Below the pieces are notes generated by a model. It ran no database searches, was not told the origin of the DNA, and saw only the letters and a program-made list of their open reading frames with translations. This document shows positions 5,405-6,699 of a stretch of DNA of 6,699 nt, one piece after another. Numbering within the stretch: position 1 is the stretch's first letter; the number at the start of each line of letters is the position of its first letter. The stretch comes from a bacterium (GTDB taxonomy: Bacteria; Zixibacteria; MSB-5A5; GN15; FEB-12): contig JAUXBJ010000106.1 of assembly GCA_030619425.1 (NCBI GenBank), positions 1 to 6,699 on the forward strand. The letters are read 5' to 3'. The translations under genes and the position numbers were made by a program.

Positions 5405-6699
5405 TTAGTGTCGCGACTCCGATTCTGTTTCCGAATGTGGCTCTTTGTCAATAGCCATGTCCTTATCGAGTCCATATAACTCTGGATGGCGATAGAGACC
5501 CCTTTCGTATGTCGGTTTTTCGACTTCGACCGGAATTCGATTTTCTTCAGCCCACTTATCATGGCGAATTCCTGTTACTAGCCATGACACCTTCATTCCT
5601 GGATCACCGCCGGAAATCTCGAAACTGTTGTTGGATATCTCACGGGCGATGTACAAGTTTGGTCCAGGTGCGCCGATTGGTGTCAACTGATAGCGAAAGT
5701 CCATATTGAGAGCTTCGAAGTATCTTGGCAGTTCTACGGTCGCCGATCCATTGCCATCAAGCACTACATTCCCATTGTAGATATTCATCATGTCTGGGGA
5801 CTCAACGAAGCTGTGCTGCAAGTACTTGTTTTGAGGATCAAGTGGGTGATCAATCTTAAATCCCCCAGCGTCCTTGTAAAGAGTCCCATTTACATCTACA
5901 TCACCGAGAAAGTAACCAGCCCAATTGTCACCACTTGCCCCGGATGCAACCCCCAAAACACCTCTAGTTCTACTACCACCATATGCCTTCCCATAGACTC
6001 CGACAACATCGCCTTCGGTTCCATTGGCTTTAGCACGTCCTATCACGCCAAACAAGTCACCGCCTGAACCATTGTTCTCTACATTTGCAAAAATCCCTTC
6101 CATGGGTGCGCCACCAAGATTCTCTAAGAATAATTGAATCCCCTGTAGCGTCGTCGCACCACCAGTATTGTAGCCGCGTTCAACCAAAAGCAGCGAAGTG
6201 CCTCCACCAAGCGCATCTTGCCCAATCACCACCCTTTCATCACTTACAGTCATCGTACTGTCATTGAAGCGAAGGGTCCCGGTAGTTCTATCCCCAGACT
6301 CAAGTAAGTATTGCTCGTGATCATCATCGCCCAAGCCCGTTAAATCCCCGTGATCTGTAACCCCACCGCCGCCCGGCTGCGCAGTCCATGCACTACCATT
6401 CCACTTCATGACCTCATCAGTGCTAGCGCCGTTCTGCCCGATATCCGAGAATTGTATTGCGCCGTCCAGAATCTTGGCGCTCGTTACCGCATCATCCATA
6501 ACAGTCCGTGCGTTGAGGCTATAAGCGGATGATGCCATTTCGATACGAGGTAGTTCTAAACCGCCATTGACAGTAACGCCCAGCCAATATGGCTGATCAA
6601 AGGCGACACTAGCGAAACTAGTTATTGAACCCAGAATGACATTAAAACGGCCATCGTACACATTCACTACGTTCACGTCATTATGATTCTCATCCCAAA
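5405..6699 (-). CDS. Fibre-like modular surface protein, C-terminal 430 residues (5' truncated)
   Basis: The minus-strand frame is open from the right edge to a stop at 5407-5405. In-frame GTG codons near 6676 are preceded by more coding sequence (WDENHND), so the true start lies outside. Numbering below takes the GTG at 6676 as residue 1. Modules are: a beta-rich N-terminal piece ending in 'PYWLGVTVNGG.ELPR....SAYSLNA' (29-56), which I recall from long secreted proteins with an 'nG.f.v.LG ... PR ... PyA..A' unit; a 'MKWNGSAWTAQPGGGG' linker (90-105); a tail-fibre-like motif HGDLTGLGDDDHEQYLL (109-125); a glycine-rich beta-solenoid-like stretch with GIFA, GVIGRA, GVYGKA, GVLGVA and GYFLG spaced 13-16 residues apart (194-258); and a C-terminal module 'KYLQHSFVESPDMMNIYNGNV ... 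YFEALN.DFRYQLTPIG ... ISNNSFEISGG ... VSWLVTGIRHD' (284-373). A charged tail ends the protein. Export is likely, but no signal peptide can be seen. Exact function is unknown. It converges on the dnaX-operon side genes. Confidence 0.8.
   Translation of the reverse strand, partial: WDENHNDVNVVNVYDGRFNVILGSITSFASVAFDQPYWLGVTVNGGLELPRIEMASSAYSLNARTVMDDAVTSAKILDGAIQFSDIGQNGASTDEVMKWNGSAWTAQPGGGGVTDHGDLTGLGDDDHEQYLLESGDRTTGTLRFNDSTMTVSDERVVIGQDALGGGTSLLLVERGYNTGGATTLQGIQLFLENLGGAPMEGIFANVENNGSGGDLFGVIGRAKANGTEGDVVGVYGKAYGGSRTRGVLGVASGASGDNWAGYFLGDVDVNGTLYKDAGGFKIDHPLDPQNKYLQHSFVESPDMMNIYNGNVVLDGNGSATVELPRYFEALNMDFRYQLTPIGAPGPNLYIAREISNNSFEISGGDPGMKVSWLVTGIRHDKWAEENRIPVEVEKPTYERGLYRHPELYGLDKDMAIDKEPHSETESESRH

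Overview
The window looks like a piece of a bacterial chromosome (a moderately GC-rich genome, or a metagenome-assembled contig). It is built around the classic replication/recombination cluster dnaX - ybaB(ebfC) - recR. No plasmid, phage-integration or CRISPR features are visible. The combination of dnaX-ybaB-recR, a multi-pass membrane protein with C-terminal TPRs and a large modular fibre-like surface protein resembles what I associate with FCB-group or candidate-phylum bacteria such as Zixibacteria. That placement is inference from recalled family patterns, not from any search.

Layout. (1) Positions 1-299, + strand: the C-terminal end of a gene truncated by the window edge, probably the winged-helix tail of a Fic-family protein. 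(2) 300-422: a short spacer with two inverted repeats and possibly the dnaX promoter. (3) 423-3071, + strand: dnaX (DNA polymerase III gamma/tau), ybaB/ebfC and recR, closely spaced and almost certainly one operon. (4) 3082-5256, + strand: a 724-residue polytopic membrane protein with five exact 34-residue TPR units at its C-terminus. It starts 10 nt after recR, so it is probably co-transcribed. (5) 5257-5404: a convergent spacer with GC-rich inverted repeats. (6) 5405-6699, - strand: the C-terminal 430 residues of a fibre-like, glycine-rich repeat surface protein whose start lies beyond the right edge.

How the genes work together. DnaX is the clamp-loader ATPase and replisome organiser. RecR acts in RecFOR loading of RecA at gapped DNA, and YbaB/EbfC is a small nucleoid-associated DNA-binding protein. 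Their linkage in this order is conserved across bacteria. The membrane/TPR gene has no evident functional tie to DNA metabolism and is probably a passenger in the transcription unit.

The most notable observation is inside dnaX. A run of ten A's followed by G contains the heptamer A AAA AAG in the correct zero-frame register. The -1 frame has a TGA stop one codon later, and there are small potential hairpins on both sides. This is the arrangement that makes the short gamma subunit in E. coli, and it predicts a 397-residue gamma next to the 558-residue tau.
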